Shown one piece after another: positions 22,260 through 34,837 of a DNA stretch of 64,000 nt. The notes beneath the pieces were generated by a model. It was given only the letters and a program-made list of their open reading frames with translations. It was not told the origin of the DNA and did not search any database. The stretch comes from Hordeum vulgare subsp. vulgare. Taxonomy: Eukaryota; Streptophyta; Magnoliopsida; Poales; Poaceae. A program made the translations under genes and the position numbers. Location of the stretch: positions 431,301,529 to 431,365,528 of the forward strand of contig NC_058522.1 in assembly GCF_904849725.1 (NCBI RefSeq). The letters are read 5' to 3'. Position 1 is the stretch's first letter. The number at the start of each line of letters is the position of its first letter.

Positions 22260-25200
22260 GAGAAAATTTAGTTGAAAGATGATGGTAGCAATTATGCGGA
22301 CTGGGTCCGTAAACTGAGGATTCTCCTCATTGCTGCATAGAAGGCTTATGTCCTTAATGCACCGCTCGATGTGCTGAACCCCGAATATCGTTTGTGGATG
22401 TTGCGAACATCTGACACACACGTTTTTGATGACTACGTGATAGTTCAGTGCATAATGCTTAACGACTTAGAATTGAGGCACCGAAGACGTTTTGAATGTC
22501 ACGGAACATATAAGATGTTCCAAGAACTGAAATTGGGATTTCAGGCTCGTGCCCGTGTTGAGAGGTATGAGACCTCCGAGAAGATTCTTTTCCTGCGAAG
22601 TAAGGGAAAAAAGCTCAATCGTTGAGCATGTGCTCAGATTGTCTGAGTACTACAATCACTTGAATCGAGTGGGAGTTGATCTTCCAGATAAGATAGTGAT
22701 TGACATAGTTCTCCAAAGTCACTGCCACCAAGCTACAGAGCTTCGTGATGAACTATAACATATGAGGGATAGATACGATGATCCTTGAGCTATTCGCGAT
22801 GTTTGACACCACGAAAGTAGAAATCAAGTAGGAGCATCAATTGTTTGTGGTTAGTAAAACCACTAGTTTCAAGAAGGGCAAGGGCAAGAAGGGATACTTC
22901 ATGAAATGGCAAACCAGTTGCTGCTCTAGTGAAGAAACCCAAGGTTGAACCCAAACCCGAGACTAAGTGCTTCTGTTATGAGGGGAATGGTCACTGAAGT
23001 GGAACTACCCTAGATACTTGGTAGATGAGAAGGCTGGCAAAGTCAACAAAAGTATATTGGATATACGTGATATTGATGTGTCCCTTACTAGTACTCCTAG
23101 TAGCACCAGGGTATTAGATACCGGTTTAGTTGATAAGTGTTAGTAACTCAAAATTATAGATACGGATTAAACGAATACTAGCAAGGGTGAGGTGACGATG
23201 TGTGATTGGAAGTAATTCCAAGGTTGATGTGATCAACATCGCACACTCCCTCTACCATCGGGATTAGTGTTGAACCGAAATAAATGTTATTTGGTGTTTG
23301 TGTTGAGCATGAACATCATTAGATCATGTTTATTGCAATACGATTATTCATTTAAAGAGAATAATATGGTTATTCTATTTGCTTGAATAAATACCTTCAA
23401 TGGTTTATTGAATCTCGATCGTAGTGATACACATGTTCATAATATTGTTGCCAAAAGATGCAAAGTAGTAATGATAGTACCACTTACATATGGCACTGCC
23501 GCTTGAGTCATATTTGTGTAAAACGCATGAAGAAGCTCCACAATGATGGATCTTTGGACTCACTCGTTTGTGAATTATTTGAGACATGCAAACCATGCCT
23601 ATTGGTGTAAATGCATGAAGAAACTCCATGTAGATGGATTGTTTAGACACTTGATTTTGAATCACTTGAGACATACAAATCATGCCACTCGGGCAAGATG
23701 ACTGAAGACCTCGTTTTCCAGTGAGATGGAACAAGAAAGTAACTTATTGGAAGTAATAAATTTAGATGTATCCGGTCCAATGAGTGCCGAGGCACGCAAT
23801 GGATATCGTTATGTTCTTACTTCACAGATGATTTGAGTAGATACTAGTATATTTGCTTGATGAAACACACGTCTGGATTATTGAAAGGTTCAAGTAATTT
23901 CAGAGTGAAGTTGAAGATCGTCGTGACTAGAGGATGGAATGTCTACGATATGATCATAGAGATGAATATCTGAGTTGCGAGTTTGGTACACAATTAAGAC
24001 AATGTGAAATTGTTTCACAACTAAAGCCACCTGGAACACCATGGTGTGATGGTGTGTCCGAACGTCATAGTCGCGCCCTATTGAATATGGTGCATACTAT
24101 GATGTCTCTTATTGAATTACCACTATCGTTTTTGGGTTAGGCATTAGAGACAATCGTGTTCACTTTAAATAGGGCACCACATAATTCCATTGAAATGACA
24201 CCGTATGAACTATGGTTTGGAGAAACCTAAGCTGTCGTTTCTTAAAAGTTTGGTGCTGTGACGCTTATGTGAAAAAGTTTCAGCGTGATAAGCTCGAACC
24301 CAAAGCGGATAAATGCATCTTCATAGGACGCCCAAAACAGTTGGGTATACCTCTTATCTCAGATCCAGAATCAAAGTGTTTGTTTCTAGAAACGGGTCCT
24401 TTCTCGAGAAAAAGTTTCTCTTGAAAGAATTGAGTGGGAGGATGGTGGAACTTGATGAGGTTATTGAACTTTCACTTCAACCAGTGTGTAGCAGGGTGCA
24501 GGAAGTTGTTCCTGTGGCGCCTACGCCAATTGAAGTGGAAGATGATGATAGTGATCATGAAGCTTTGGATCAAGTTAATACAAAACTCGTAGGTCGACAA
24601 GGTCACGTACTCCTCCAGAGTGGTACGGTAACCCTGTCTTGGAGCTCATGTTGCTGGACGACAATGAACCTATGAGCTATGGAGAAGCGATGGTGGGTCT
24701 GGATTCCGACGAATGGCTGGGTGCCATGAAATCCGAGATAGGATCCATGTATGAAAACAAAGTGCAAACTTTGGAAGAACTACTTGATGGTCTTGAGGCT
24801 GTTAGGTACAGATGGATCTTTAAAAGGAAGACAAATGATGATGGTGAGAAGTCACCATTAAGAAAGCTCGACTTGCCGCAAAGATGTTTCCGACAAGTTC
24901 AAGGAGTTGACTATGATGAGACTTTCTCACTCGTAGCGATGCTAAAAGTCTGTTCGAATTATATTAGGAGTTGCTGCATTATTTATGAAATCTTGCAGAT
25001 AGGATATCAAAACATTGTTTCCTCGACGGTTTCCTTGAGAAAAGGTTGTATGTGATACAACCAGAAGGTTCTGTCGATCCTAAGGATGCTAACAAGTATA
25101 CAAGCTCCAGTGATCTTTCTATGGACTGGAGCAAGCATCTCGGAGTTGGAATATACACTTTGATGAGATGATCAAAGTTTTTGGGTTTATACAAAGTTTA

Positions 25201-26040
25201 GGAGAAACTTGTATTCCAAAGAAGTGAGTGGGAGCACTATAGAATTTCTGATGAGTATATATTGTTGACATATTATTGATCGAAAATGATGTAGAATTTC
25301 TGGAAAGCATATAGGGTTGTTTGAAAAGTTTTTTTCAAAGGAAAACCTGGATTAAGCTACTTGAAAATTGAGCATCGAGATCTATAGAGATAGATCAATA
25401 CGCTTGATAAACTTTCAATGAAATGCATGCCTTGACAAGTTTTTGAAGGAGTTCAAAATAGATCGGCAAAGAAGGTGTTCTTGGCTGTGTTGTAAGGTGT
25501 GAATATTGAGTAAGACTCAAAACTCGACCACGGCAGAAGAAAGAGAAAGGACGAAGGACGTCCCCTATGCCTTAGCTATAGGCTATATAGTATGCTATGC
25601 TGTGTATCGCACCTGATGTGTGCCTTGCCATGAATGTGTAAAGGGGTACTAGAGTGATCCAGGAATGGATCACTGGACAGCGGTCAAATTTATCCTTAGT
25701 AACTAGTGGACTAAGGAATTTTTCTCAATTATGGAGGTGATTAAAGAGTTCGTTGTAAAGGGTTACATCGATGCAAGCTTTGACACTAATCCGGATAACT
25801 CTAAGTAGTAAACCGGATTCGTATAGTGGAGGAGTCATTTGGAATAGTGCCGAATGGCACGTTGGTAGAAGCACCTACAGGATGACATAGAGATTCGTAA
25901 AGCACACTCAGATCTGAATGGTTGAGACCCGTTGACTAAAACCTCTCTAACAAGCAACACACGATCAAACCCCAGAATTGTATGGGTGTTAGATTCATTA
26001 CAATCACATAGTGATGTGAACTAGATTATTGACTCTAGTG
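22260..26040 (+). pseudogene. decayed Copia gag-pol polyprotein gene
   Basis: Recognisable relics in the usual Copia order, in shifting frames with many stops. Gag: DGSNYADWVRKLRILL near 22280 and RVGVDLPDKIVIDIVLQS near 22660. Zinc knuckle remnant: KCFCYEGNGH near 22970. Protease: the catalytic VLDTG near 23116. GAG-pre-integrase: HCRLSHICVKRMKKL near 23490. Integrase core: GTPWCDGVSERHSRALLNMVHTMM near 24030. Reverse transcriptase start: EWLGAMKSEIGSMYENKVQTL and RYRWIFKRK near 24710-24830. RNase H: GYIDASFDTNPDNSK near 25763. Most of RT is missing or scrambled. In 23550-23720 about 90 bp of the pre-integrase region is present twice. The protein is dead. Confidence 0.85.
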
Positions 26041-26052
26041 CAAGTGAGAGAC

Positions 26053-27849
26053 TGTTGGAAATTTTCCCTAGAGGCAATAATAAATTGGTTATTATTATAT
26101 TTCCTTGTTTATGATAATCATTTATTATCCATGCTAGAATTGTATTGATTGGAAACTCAAATACATGTGTGGATAAATAGACAACACAGTGTCCCCAGTG
26201 AGCCTCTAGTTGACTAGCTCGTTGATCAATGATGGTCAAGGTTTCCTGGACAAGTGTTGTCACTTGATAACGGGGTCACATCATTAGGAGAATGATGTGA
26301 TGGACAAGACCCAAAGTATAAACGTAGCATATGATCGTGTCAGTTTAATGCTACTGTTTTCTGCATGTCAATGTATCTGTTCCTATGACCATGAGATCAT
26401 GCAACTCCCGGATACCGGAGGAATCCTTATGTGTATCAAACGTTGCAACGTAACTGGGTGACTATAAAGGTGCTCTACAGGCATCCCTGAAGGTGTGTGT
26501 TGGGTTGGCATGGATCAAGACTGGGATTTGTCACTCAGTGTGACGAAGAGGTATCTCAAGGCCCACTCGGTAATACAACATCACAATAAGCCTTGCAAGC
26601 AATGTGACTAAAGAGTTAGTCACGGGATCTTGTATTACAAAACGAGTAAAGAGACTTGCCGGTAACGAGATTGACCTAGGTATGGAGATATCAACGATCG
26701 AATCTCGGGCAAGTAACATAACGATGGACAAAGGGAACCGTATATGGGATTAACTGAATCCTTGACACGGAGGTTCGACCGATAAAGATCTTTGTAGAAT
26801 ATGTAGGAACCAATATGGGAATCCAGGTCCCGCTATTGGTTATTGACCATAGAGGTGTCCCGGTCATGTCTGCATAGTTCTCGAACCCGCAGGGTCTGCA
26901 CACTTAACGTTATGTGACGCTAGAGTGGTATTGGAAAATGTATGTTGGTGACCTAATGTTGTTCAGAGTCCCGAATGAGATCCCGGATGTCACGAGGACC
27001 TATGGAATGGTCTGGAGGTAAATATTTATATATGGGAAGTCCTATTTTGGCTACCGGAAAAGTTTCGGGTTTTGTCGATATTGTACCGGGAAGCTTCTCG
27101 AAGGTTCCAAAAGGTTCCAAAGGGTTCCGAAGGAGTCCGAAAGGGTCCCTCCAGCCCCTAGGACGTGCATGGGCTGTAAGGGGGTGTCCAAGCCTTGTTG
27201 GGCCAGCCCCCAAGGGCCCATGCGGTTGGGAGGGAAGAGTCCCTAAAGGGGAAGGCACCTCCTAGGTGCCTTGGGGAGGGAGGAAACCTCCCTAGGCCCA
27301 CGCCCCCTCCTTGGAGGAGGGGCTAGGGCTGCAACCAAACCCTCCCCCTAGCCTCCTATATATAGTGGAGGAGAGGGAGGGGCTGAACACATCAATTCCC
27401 ACGCCCCGGTGGCAGCCCTACTTCTCCCATAACTTCGTTTGCTGCTCAGATCGGTTCCGGCAGCGCTTGGCGAAGCCCTGCCGGCACTGCTCCACCATGT
27501 CGTCGTGCTGGTTGAGATCCCGTGTACTTCTCTTTCCTGTCTTGCTAGATCAAGAAGGAGGAGACTTCATTGAGCCGCACGTGTTCTGAACGCGAAAGTG
27601 CCGTTCGTTCGGTGCTAGATCGGGACGGATCGTGATGAGATCGCGGGACAGATCATGATGAGATCGCGGGACGGGGTGCTATTTGGATCACGAAGATGTT
27701 CCACTACATCAATAGCGTTATATACGCTTACTCTTAGCGATCTACAAGGGTATGTAGATTCACTCTCCCTCTCGTAGATGATCATCACCAGGGATAGGTA
27801 TTGCGTGTGCGTAGGATTTTTTTCGTTTCCCATGCAACCTTCCCCAACA
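26053..27849 (+). repeat. 3' LTR of the Copia element
   Basis: 1797 bp, starting 'tgttggaaattttccctaga', ending 'ttccccaaca'. It retains the segment before the end ('ggtattgcgtgtgcgtagg') that is deleted in the 5' LTR. The purine-rich stretch just upstream ('gcaagtgagagac') is the presumed polypurine tract. Confidence 0.93.
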
Positions 27850-28162
27850 CAGGGATGCTTGGATCACTTGAATGTATGCATTGGAGATGGAAGAATTGTC
27901 TGTAGGGTGGAATGGTCAGTACAAAGGCCACATCCACAATCCAACAATCATTCTTGAGGAATTTGCATCGAAGCATCTTTGGATACGACATTCATTCTTT
28001 GCTTTTCCTAGCTCTCACAATGACTTGAATGTGCTATTTAGATCACTTCCGTTTTCTAGGATTATACAAGGTGAAGCTCCCGTTTGTGACTACTTTATCA
28101 ATGGGCATAACTACTCGATGGTTACTACCTCGCGGATTGCATCTATCCATCATGGGCCACCT
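27850..28162 (+). pseudogene. PIF/Harbinger transposase, segment 2 (DDE core, first half)
   Basis: Continues segment 1 after the Copia insertion: MLGSLECMHWRWKNC, then in other frames WNGQYKGHIHNPTIILEEFASKHLW, SHNDLNVLFRSLPF, GEAPVCDYFINGHNYSM. This covers the first two acidic catalytic positions. The first, normally Asp in the xxIDCMHW block, is Glu here (LECMHW); the second (NDLNVL) is kept. Stops and frameshifts are present. It ends at the 'cacct' target duplication of element A. Confidence 0.8.
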
Positions 28163-29688
28163 TGATACGTCCATTTTGCATCATGCTTTCATGTTGATAT
28201 TTATCGCTTTATGGATTGTTATTATACTTTGTGGTACCATACTTATGCCTTTTCTCTCTTATTTTGCAAGGTTTATTTGAAGAGGGAGAATACCGGCAGC
28301 TGGAATTCTGGACTGGAAAAGGAGCAAGTCCGAGTCCTCTATTCCGCGCAACTCCAAATGCCCTGAAAATCAACGTGGAATTTTTTGGGATTATATAAAA
28401 AATATTGGTCGAAAGAAGTGCCAGAGGGGAGCTGCCAGGGGCCTACAAGCCTGGTAGCTGCGACCTGCCCCCCTGGCCGCGGCTACAGGGCTTGTGGGCA
28501 CCCTGGTGGCCCACTGGCCCCCCTCTTCTACTATATGAAGGGTTTTGTCTGGAAAAAAAATCATGGCGGAGCTTTTTCGAGGAGGCGCCGCCGCCACGAG
28601 GCGGAACTTGAGCAGAACCAATCTAGAGCTCCGGCAGGATGATCCTGCCGGGGAAACTTCCCTCCCGGAGGGAGAAATCGTCGCCATCGTCATCACCAAC
28701 ACCCCTCTCGTCGGAGGGGAGTCATCTCCATCAACATCTTCATCAACACCATCTCCTATCCAAACCCTAGTCTATCTCTTGTAACCAATCGCCGTCTCGC
28801 GACGCCGATTGTACCCGTAAGGTTGCTAATAGTGTTGATTACTCTTTGTAGTTGATGCTAGTTGGATTACTTGGTGGAAGAGTTTATGTTCAGATCCTTG
28901 ATGCTACTCATTACACCTCTGATCATGATTAAGATTATGCTTTGTGAGTAGTTACTTTTGTTCCTGAGGACATGGGATAAGTCATGCTAATAATAGTCAT
29001 GTGAATTTGGTATTCGTTCGGTATTTTGATATGTTGTATGTTGTTTTTCCTCTAGTGGTGTTATGTGAACGTCGACTACATAACACTTCACAATTATTTG
29101 GGCCTAGAGGAAGGCATTGGGAAGTAGTAAGTAGATGATGGGTTGCTAGAGTGACAGAAGCTTAAACCCTATTTTATGCGTTGCTTCGTAAGGGGTTGAT
29201 TTGGATCCACTAGTTTAATGCTTTGGTTAGACTTTGTCTTAATTCTTCTTTCGTAGTTGCGGATTCTTGTGAGAGGGGTTAATCATAAGTGGGATTCTTG
29301 CCCAAGTAAGGGAAGTACCCAAGCGCCGGTCCACCCACACGTCAAACTATCAAAGTAACGAACGCGAATCATATGAACATGATGAAACTAGCATGACAGA
29401 AATTCCCATGTGTCCTCGAGAGCGTTTTTCCTCTTGTAAGACTTTGTTCAGGCTTGTCCCTTGCTACAAAAGGGATTGGGCCACTTTGCTGCACCGTTTC
29501 TATTACTTGTTGCTTTTCACGTGCTACGTTTCAGCTCACTACACCATCACTTGTTACCGCTACTTTCAGTGCTTGCATTTATTACCTTGCTGAAAACCGT
29601 TTATCACAGCCTTCTGCTCCTCATTGGGTTTGGACACTCTTACTTATCAAAAGGACTATGATTGATCCCCTATACTTGTGGGTCATCA
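28163..29688 (+). repeat. 5' LTR of element A
   Basis: 1526 bp, TG...CA, starting 'tgatacgtccattttgcatc' and ending 'cttgtgggtcatca'. About 280 bp in, a GC-rich hairpin (left arm from 28441, right arm to 28499) precedes a TATA box 'ctatatgaag' (near 28530). The 3' LTR has the same hairpin with a better-paired stem. Confidence 0.95.
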
Positions 29689-29699
29689 AGATTATTTTC

Positions 29700-29717
29700 T
29701 GGCGCCGTTGCCGGGGA
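29700..29717 (+). promoter_or_regulatory. element A primer-binding site (Asp-tRNA type)
   Basis: 'tggcgccgttgccgggga' lies 11 bases after the 5' LTR. This is the primer site typical of plant Athila elements, complementary to tRNA-Asp. Confidence 0.9.
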
Positions 29718-29908
29718 GTGAAGCGCCTTTGGTAAGTGGAATTTGGTAAGGAAACATTTATATACTGTGCTGAAATTTATTGTCACTTGCCACTATGGAA
29801 ACTATTCCTTTGAGGAATTTGTTCGGGGTATCTTCACCATGAACGGAAGCACGAGGAGTTACTCCTCAACCCAAGGTACCTACTGAAAATATCTTTTTTG
29901 AAATTCCT

Positions 29909-31591
29909 TTGGGTATGCTTGAGAAACTGCTGGCTAATCCTTTTAAAGGAGATGGATCATCACATCCAGACTTGCATCTAATCTATGTAGATGAAGTTTG
30001 TGGTTTATTTAAGCTTGTAGGTTTGCCCGAGGATGAGGTAAAGAAGAAAGTCTTTCCTTTATCTTTGAAGTATAAGGTGTTGACATGGTATAGGCTATGT
30101 GATGATACTGGATCATGGGAGTACAATCGGTTGAAATTGGAATTTCATCAAAAGTTTTATCCTATGCATTTAGTACATCGTGATTGGAATTATATTTATA
30201 ACTTTTGGCCTCGTGACAGGGAAAGCATAGCTCAGGCTTGGGGGAGGCTTAAATCAATGCTATATTCATGCCCCAATCATGAGCTCTCGAGAGAAATTAT
30301 CACTCAAAACTTTTATGCTCAGCTTTCTCATGAAGATCGTACCATCCTTGACACTTCTTGTACCGGTTCTTTTATGAAGAAGGATATTGACCACAAGTGG
30401 AATTTATTGGAAAGAATCAAATGTAACTCTGAAGATTGGGAGCTTGAAGAAGGTAAGGAGTCAGGTATGAATTTCCAGTTTGATTGCGTTAAATCTTTTG
30501 TTGAAACAAACACTTCTAGAGATTTTAGCGCTAAGTATGGACTTGACTCTGAGATAGTAGCTTCTCTATGTGAATCTTTTGATGCTCATATTGATCTTCC
30601 CAAAGAGAAGTGGTTTAAGTATCATCCTCCTGTAGAAGTCAACATAGTTAAACCCAATCTAGTTGAAGAGAAAGTCATTGCCTATAATGATGCTATTGTT
30701 CCTTGTGCCTACACTGAGAAACCACCTTACCCTGCTAGGAAAAAGGATTATTCTAAAGCTCCAACTGTGATACGTAGGGGTTACATTAGACCAGTTGCAC
30801 CCCCTGAGCAAATTAGAGTTGAACCTAGTATTGCTATTATCAAAGATCTCTTAGCCGAAGACATATATGGGCATGCTATCAAATTCTGTGAGGATGCCGC
30901 TAGAATTGCTAAACCTCACGCGAAAGACAAACACAGACCTGTTGTTGGCCTGCCCGTTGTTTCTGTCAAGATAGGAGATCACTGTTATCATGGTTTATGT
31001 GATATGGGTGCTAGTGTTAGTGCAATACCCCGGTCCCTATATGATGAAATCAAAGATGAGATTGCACCTGCTGAGTTAGAACCCATTGATGTCACTATTA
31101 CGCTAGCTAATAGAGACACTATCTGCCCTGTGAGAATTGTGAGAGACGTAGAAGTCCTGTGTGGTAAGACGAAGTATCCTACTGATTTCCTCGTCCTTCC
31201 TACTGCACAAGATAGCTTTTGTCCCATCATATTTGGTAGACCCTTTCTCAACACTATCAATGCTCACATTGATTGCGTTAAACAGACTATAACTGTTAGT
31301 TTCGAGGGTGTGTCTCATGAATTTAACTTCTCCAAGTTTGGAAGACAACCCCATGAAAAAGAGTCGTCTGGTAGGGATGAAATCATTGCTCTTGCCTCTA
31401 TTGTCGTGCCTCCTACTTATCCTTTAGAGCAATATCTGCTTGAGCATGAAAATGATATGCATATGGATGAAAGAGATGAGATAGATAAAATTGTTTTAGA
31501 ACAATATCCTATTCTTAAGAATAATCTGCCTGTTGAACTGCTTGGGGATCCTCCCCCACCAAAGGGTGATCCTGTGTTCGAGCTTAAATAG
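29909..31591 (+). pseudogene. element A gag and aspartic protease
   Basis: An open frame of 560 codons. Gag occupies roughly residues 1-200 (LSLKYKVLTWYRLCDD, FHQKFYPMHLVHRDW, AQAWGRLKSMLYSCPNH), the capsid fold that packages element RNA. A retroviral-type protease follows near residue 365: GLCDMGASVSAIPRSLY, with catalytic Asp kept, ending ILGRP-like IIFGRPFLN. The true gag start was probably upstream near 29793, where a stop at 29837 cuts it off. The frame ends in a stop at 31589-31591, followed by a frameshift before RT, so protease and polymerase are disconnected. Confidence 0.88.
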
Positions 31592-31661
31592 TTACCAGAT
31601 ACTCTTAATTATGCCTATCTTGATGAGAAGGAGATATATCTTGTTATTATAGTGCTCTCCT

Positions 31662-33089
31662 TTGAATCATGAAGAGAAGAAGTTATTAAAAACTTTGAGG
31701 CAGCACCGTGCTACTATTGGATGTACTCTTGATGATCTTAAGGGTATTAGTCCCACTCTATGTCATCACAAGATTAAAACCGATCCTGATTCTAAGCCAG
31801 TCGCTCATCATCAACGGAGGTTAAATCCTAGGGTGAAAGAGGTCGTGAGAAAAGAAATATTAAAGCTTCTGGAAGCAGGAATCATTTATCATGTTGCTCA
31901 TAGTGATTGGGCAAGTCCAGTACATTGCGTACCTAAGAAGGGAGGTATCACTGTCGTTCCTAATGATAAGAATGAACTAATCCCACAGAGGATTATTATT
32001 GGCTATAGGATGGTGATAGACTTCCGGAAACTGAACAAGGCAACCAGGAAAGACCATTATCCTTTGCCGTTTATCAACCAAATGCTAGAAAGGCTATCTA
32101 AACACACACACTTCTGCTTTCTAGACGGTTATTCAGGTTTCTCGCAAATACCTGTTGCACAATCTGATCAGGAGAAAACTACTTTCACCTGCTCCTTCGG
32201 TACCTTTGCTCATAGACGTATGCCTTTTGGATTATGCAATGCACCTGCCACCTTTCAAAGATGTATGATGGCAACACTGTCTGACTTTTGTGAAAAGATT
32301 GTTGAGGTTTTCATGGATGATTTCTCCGTTTACGGTTCTTCCTTTGACGATTGCCTCAGCAACCTTGATCGAGTCTTACAGAGATGCAAAGATACCAACC
32401 TCGTCTTGAACTAGGAGAAGTGCCACTTCATGGTTAATGAAGGCATCGTCTTAGGACACAAAATTTCTGAGAAAGGCATTGAAGTTGATAAGGCTAAGGT
32501 TGATGCAATTGAGAAAATGCCTTGCCCCACAGATATCAGAGATATACGAAGTTTCCTAGGTCATGCTGGTTTCTATAGAAGGTTCATTAAAGACTTCTCT
32601 AAGATTTCTTGGCCTCTTACCAACCTCTTGCAGAAGGATGTTCCTTTTGTTTTTGATGAGGATTGTGAGGAAGCTTTCAAAATACTTAAGAAGGCCTTGA
32701 TAACCGCACCTATTGTTCAACCACCTGATTGGAACTTGCCCTTTGAAATCATGTGCGATGCTAGTGATTACGCTGTTGGTGCTGTTCTAGGACAAAGAGT
32801 TGACAAGAAGTTGCATGTTATTCACTACGCTAGTAAAACTCTAGACAGTGCCCAAAGAAATTATGCCACTACGGAGAAGGAATTTTTAGTAGTCGTGTTT
32901 GCATGTGAAAAGTTCAGATCTTATATAGTTGACTCCAAAGTCATTATTCACTCTGATCATGCTGCTATTAAGTACCTTATGGAGAAGGAGGACGCTAAAC
33001 CTAGGCTAATCATATGGGTTCTCCTGCTACAAGAATTTGATCTGCACGTTGTTGACTGAAAGGGTGCTGATAACCCTATAGCAGATAAC
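31662..33089 (+). pseudogene. element A reverse transcriptase and RNase H
   Basis: One frame runs through RT (CVPKKGG, MVIDFRKLNKATRKDHYPLPFINQMLERL, FCFLDGYSGFSQIPV, RRMPFGLCNAPATFQRCM, catalytic FMDD at 32309-32320) into the connection and RNase H domains ([53 protein letters not shown]). Two in-frame stops break it: TAG at 32412-32414, where relatives have Trp, and TGA at 33057-33059, where relatives have Arg. The enzyme copies element RNA into DNA; this copy cannot produce it whole. Confidence 0.9.
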
Positions 33090-34570
33090 TTGTCTAGGCT
33101 AGAGAATGTCCTTGATGACCCACGACCTATTGATGACAGCTTTCCTGATGAGCAATTGAATGTCATCCGCACTTCACATAGTGCACCGTGGTATGCTGAT
33201 TACGCAAACTATATCGTAGCCAAATACATACCACCCAGTTGCACCTACCAGCAAAAGAAGAAATTCTTCTTTGATTTGAGACACTACTTTTGGGATGATC
33301 CCCACCTTTATAAGGAAGGAGTAGATGGTGTTATTAGACGTTGTGTGCCTGAACATGAACAGGGACAAACCCTGCAGAAGTGTCATTCCAAAGCCTACGG
33401 AGGACACCATGCTGGAGATAGAACTGCTCATAAGGTATTGCAATCAGGTTTCTATTGGCCCACTCTCTTCAAGGATGCCCGTAAGTTTTCTTGTCTTGTG
33501 ACGAATGCCAAAGAATAGGGAACATCAGTAAACGTCAGGAAATGCCTATGAACTATTCACTTGTCATTGAACCATTTGATGTGTGGGGCTTTGATTATAT
33601 GGGACCCTTCCCGAGTTCCAATGGGTATACTCACATCTTAGTTGCTGTTGATTACGTCACTAAGTGGGTAGAAGCTATCCCCACTAGAAATGCTGATCAC
33701 CACACCTCTATTAAGATGCTTAAAGAAGTCATTTTCCCAAGATTTGGAGTCCCTAGATATCTGGTGACTAATGGCGGTTCACACTTCATTCATGGTGTTT
33801 TCCACAAGATGCTCGCTAAGTATGATGTCAACCATAGAGTTGCATCTCCTTATCATCCTCAGTCTAGTGGTCAAGTGGAGTTGAGTAATAGGGAGATCAA
33901 ATTGATCTTACAAAAGACTGTCAATAGATCTCGAAAGAATTGGTCTAGCAAACTTGACGATGCACTATGGGCTTATAGGTCTTCTTATAAGAATCCCATG
34001 GGCATGTCGCCGTATAAAATGGTTTACGGTAAAGCATGTCATTTACCTCTTGAGCTAGAACACAAAGCTTATTGGGCAATCAAAGAGCTCAAGTTCGATT
34101 TCAAACTTTCCAGTGAGAAGTGGTTGTTTGATATCAGCTCATTAGATGAATGGAGGGCCCAGGCATATGAGAATGCCAAGTTGTTCAAGGAAAAGGTTAA
34201 GAGATGGCAAGATAAAAGAATACAAAAACGTGAGTTCAATGTAGGTGATTATGTCCTGCTATACAATTCTCGCTTAAGATTCTTCGCAGGCAAGCTTCTC
34301 TCTAAATGGGAAGGCCCCTACGTTGTCGAGGAAGTATATCGTTCCGGTGCCATCAAAATCAATAACACGGAAGGTAATTTTCCTAGAGTGGTAAATGGGC
34401 AAAGAATCAAGCATTATATCTCTGGTACTCCCATAAATGTTGAGAGCAATATCATCAATATCATAACTCCAGAGGAGTACATAAGGGATGTTTATCAGCC
34501 TGTTTCAGACTCTGAAAATGAGGAGGTATGTGTTTCGGTAAGTAATTGGACTCCAAAACTTTTCCAGTAG
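33090..34570 (+). pseudogene. element A integrase
   Basis: The zinc-binding HHCC region starts in the RT frame (KCHSKAYGGHHAGDRTAHKVLQ) and its CDECQ pair is in the next frame, so a one-base shift near 33490 separates them. The catalytic core follows from 33491: FDYMGPF with the first Asp, VTNGGSHF where the second catalytic Asp is Asn (codon 33770-33772), and QVELSNRE with the Glu at exactly 35 residues' spacing. The C-terminal part has the GPYVVEEV block of Gypsy integrases. The D to N change alone predicts a dead enzyme. Confidence 0.9.
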
Positions 34571-34837
34571 GAAATTTTCTCCGTTTTGGAATTTATGGAA
34601 AATTAGAAAAATAAAAAAGCAGTCCAAAGAGCGCACGAGGCGGCCACAAGCTTGGTAGCCGCGGCTACACGGCTTGTGGGCACCTCGTGTGCCTCCCGGA
34701 CTCAGTTTTCTTGCGGAGCATTTGTTCTGGTCCAGAAAAAATCATTATATTTATGCCTGAGGGTTTTGATCTCCGTATCGCGTAGTTTTCCTCTGTTTTT
34801 CGTTTCGAGCCTGTTTGTGTTGCAGATCTAGATTGTC
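34571..34837 (+). promoter_or_regulatory. element A LTR-like leader before the 3' ORF
   Basis: This interval between integrase and the 3' ORF repeats LTR landmarks: a long hairpin whose outer arms are 'cacgaggcggccacaagc' (from 34634) and 'gcttgtgggcacctcgtg' (to 34689), with the perfect palindrome 'gtagccgcggctac' (34655-34668) inside, then 'ccagaaaaaatc' as in the LTR after its TATA box. A splice-acceptor-like 'tgtgttgcag' ends at 34825, 12 bases before the ORF start. It looks like a partial copy of the LTR promoter region. Function is inferred. Confidence 0.55.

Larger units (their letters stand above)
19213..27849 (+). mobile_element. Copia retrotransposon, BARE/WIS/Angela type, complete but decayed
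   Basis: Two long terminal repeats enclose a heavily mutated gag-pol interior of about 5 kb. The LTRs contain the family hallmark 'ccctagaggcaataataaa' near their start, and the 5' LTR is followed by an initiator-Met tRNA primer site. Flanking five bases are 'taggg' (19208-19212) and 'caggg' (27850-27854), a target duplication with one difference. The element sits inside the Harbinger transposase gene, between ...ARGWLG and MLGSLE. It cannot code for active proteins; its LTRs still carry TATA-like motifs near 20524 and 27356. Confidence 0.93.

Noticed and set aside
22260..26040. Expressed Copia polyprotein
   Set aside because: Stops and frameshifts in every domain and most of RT missing.
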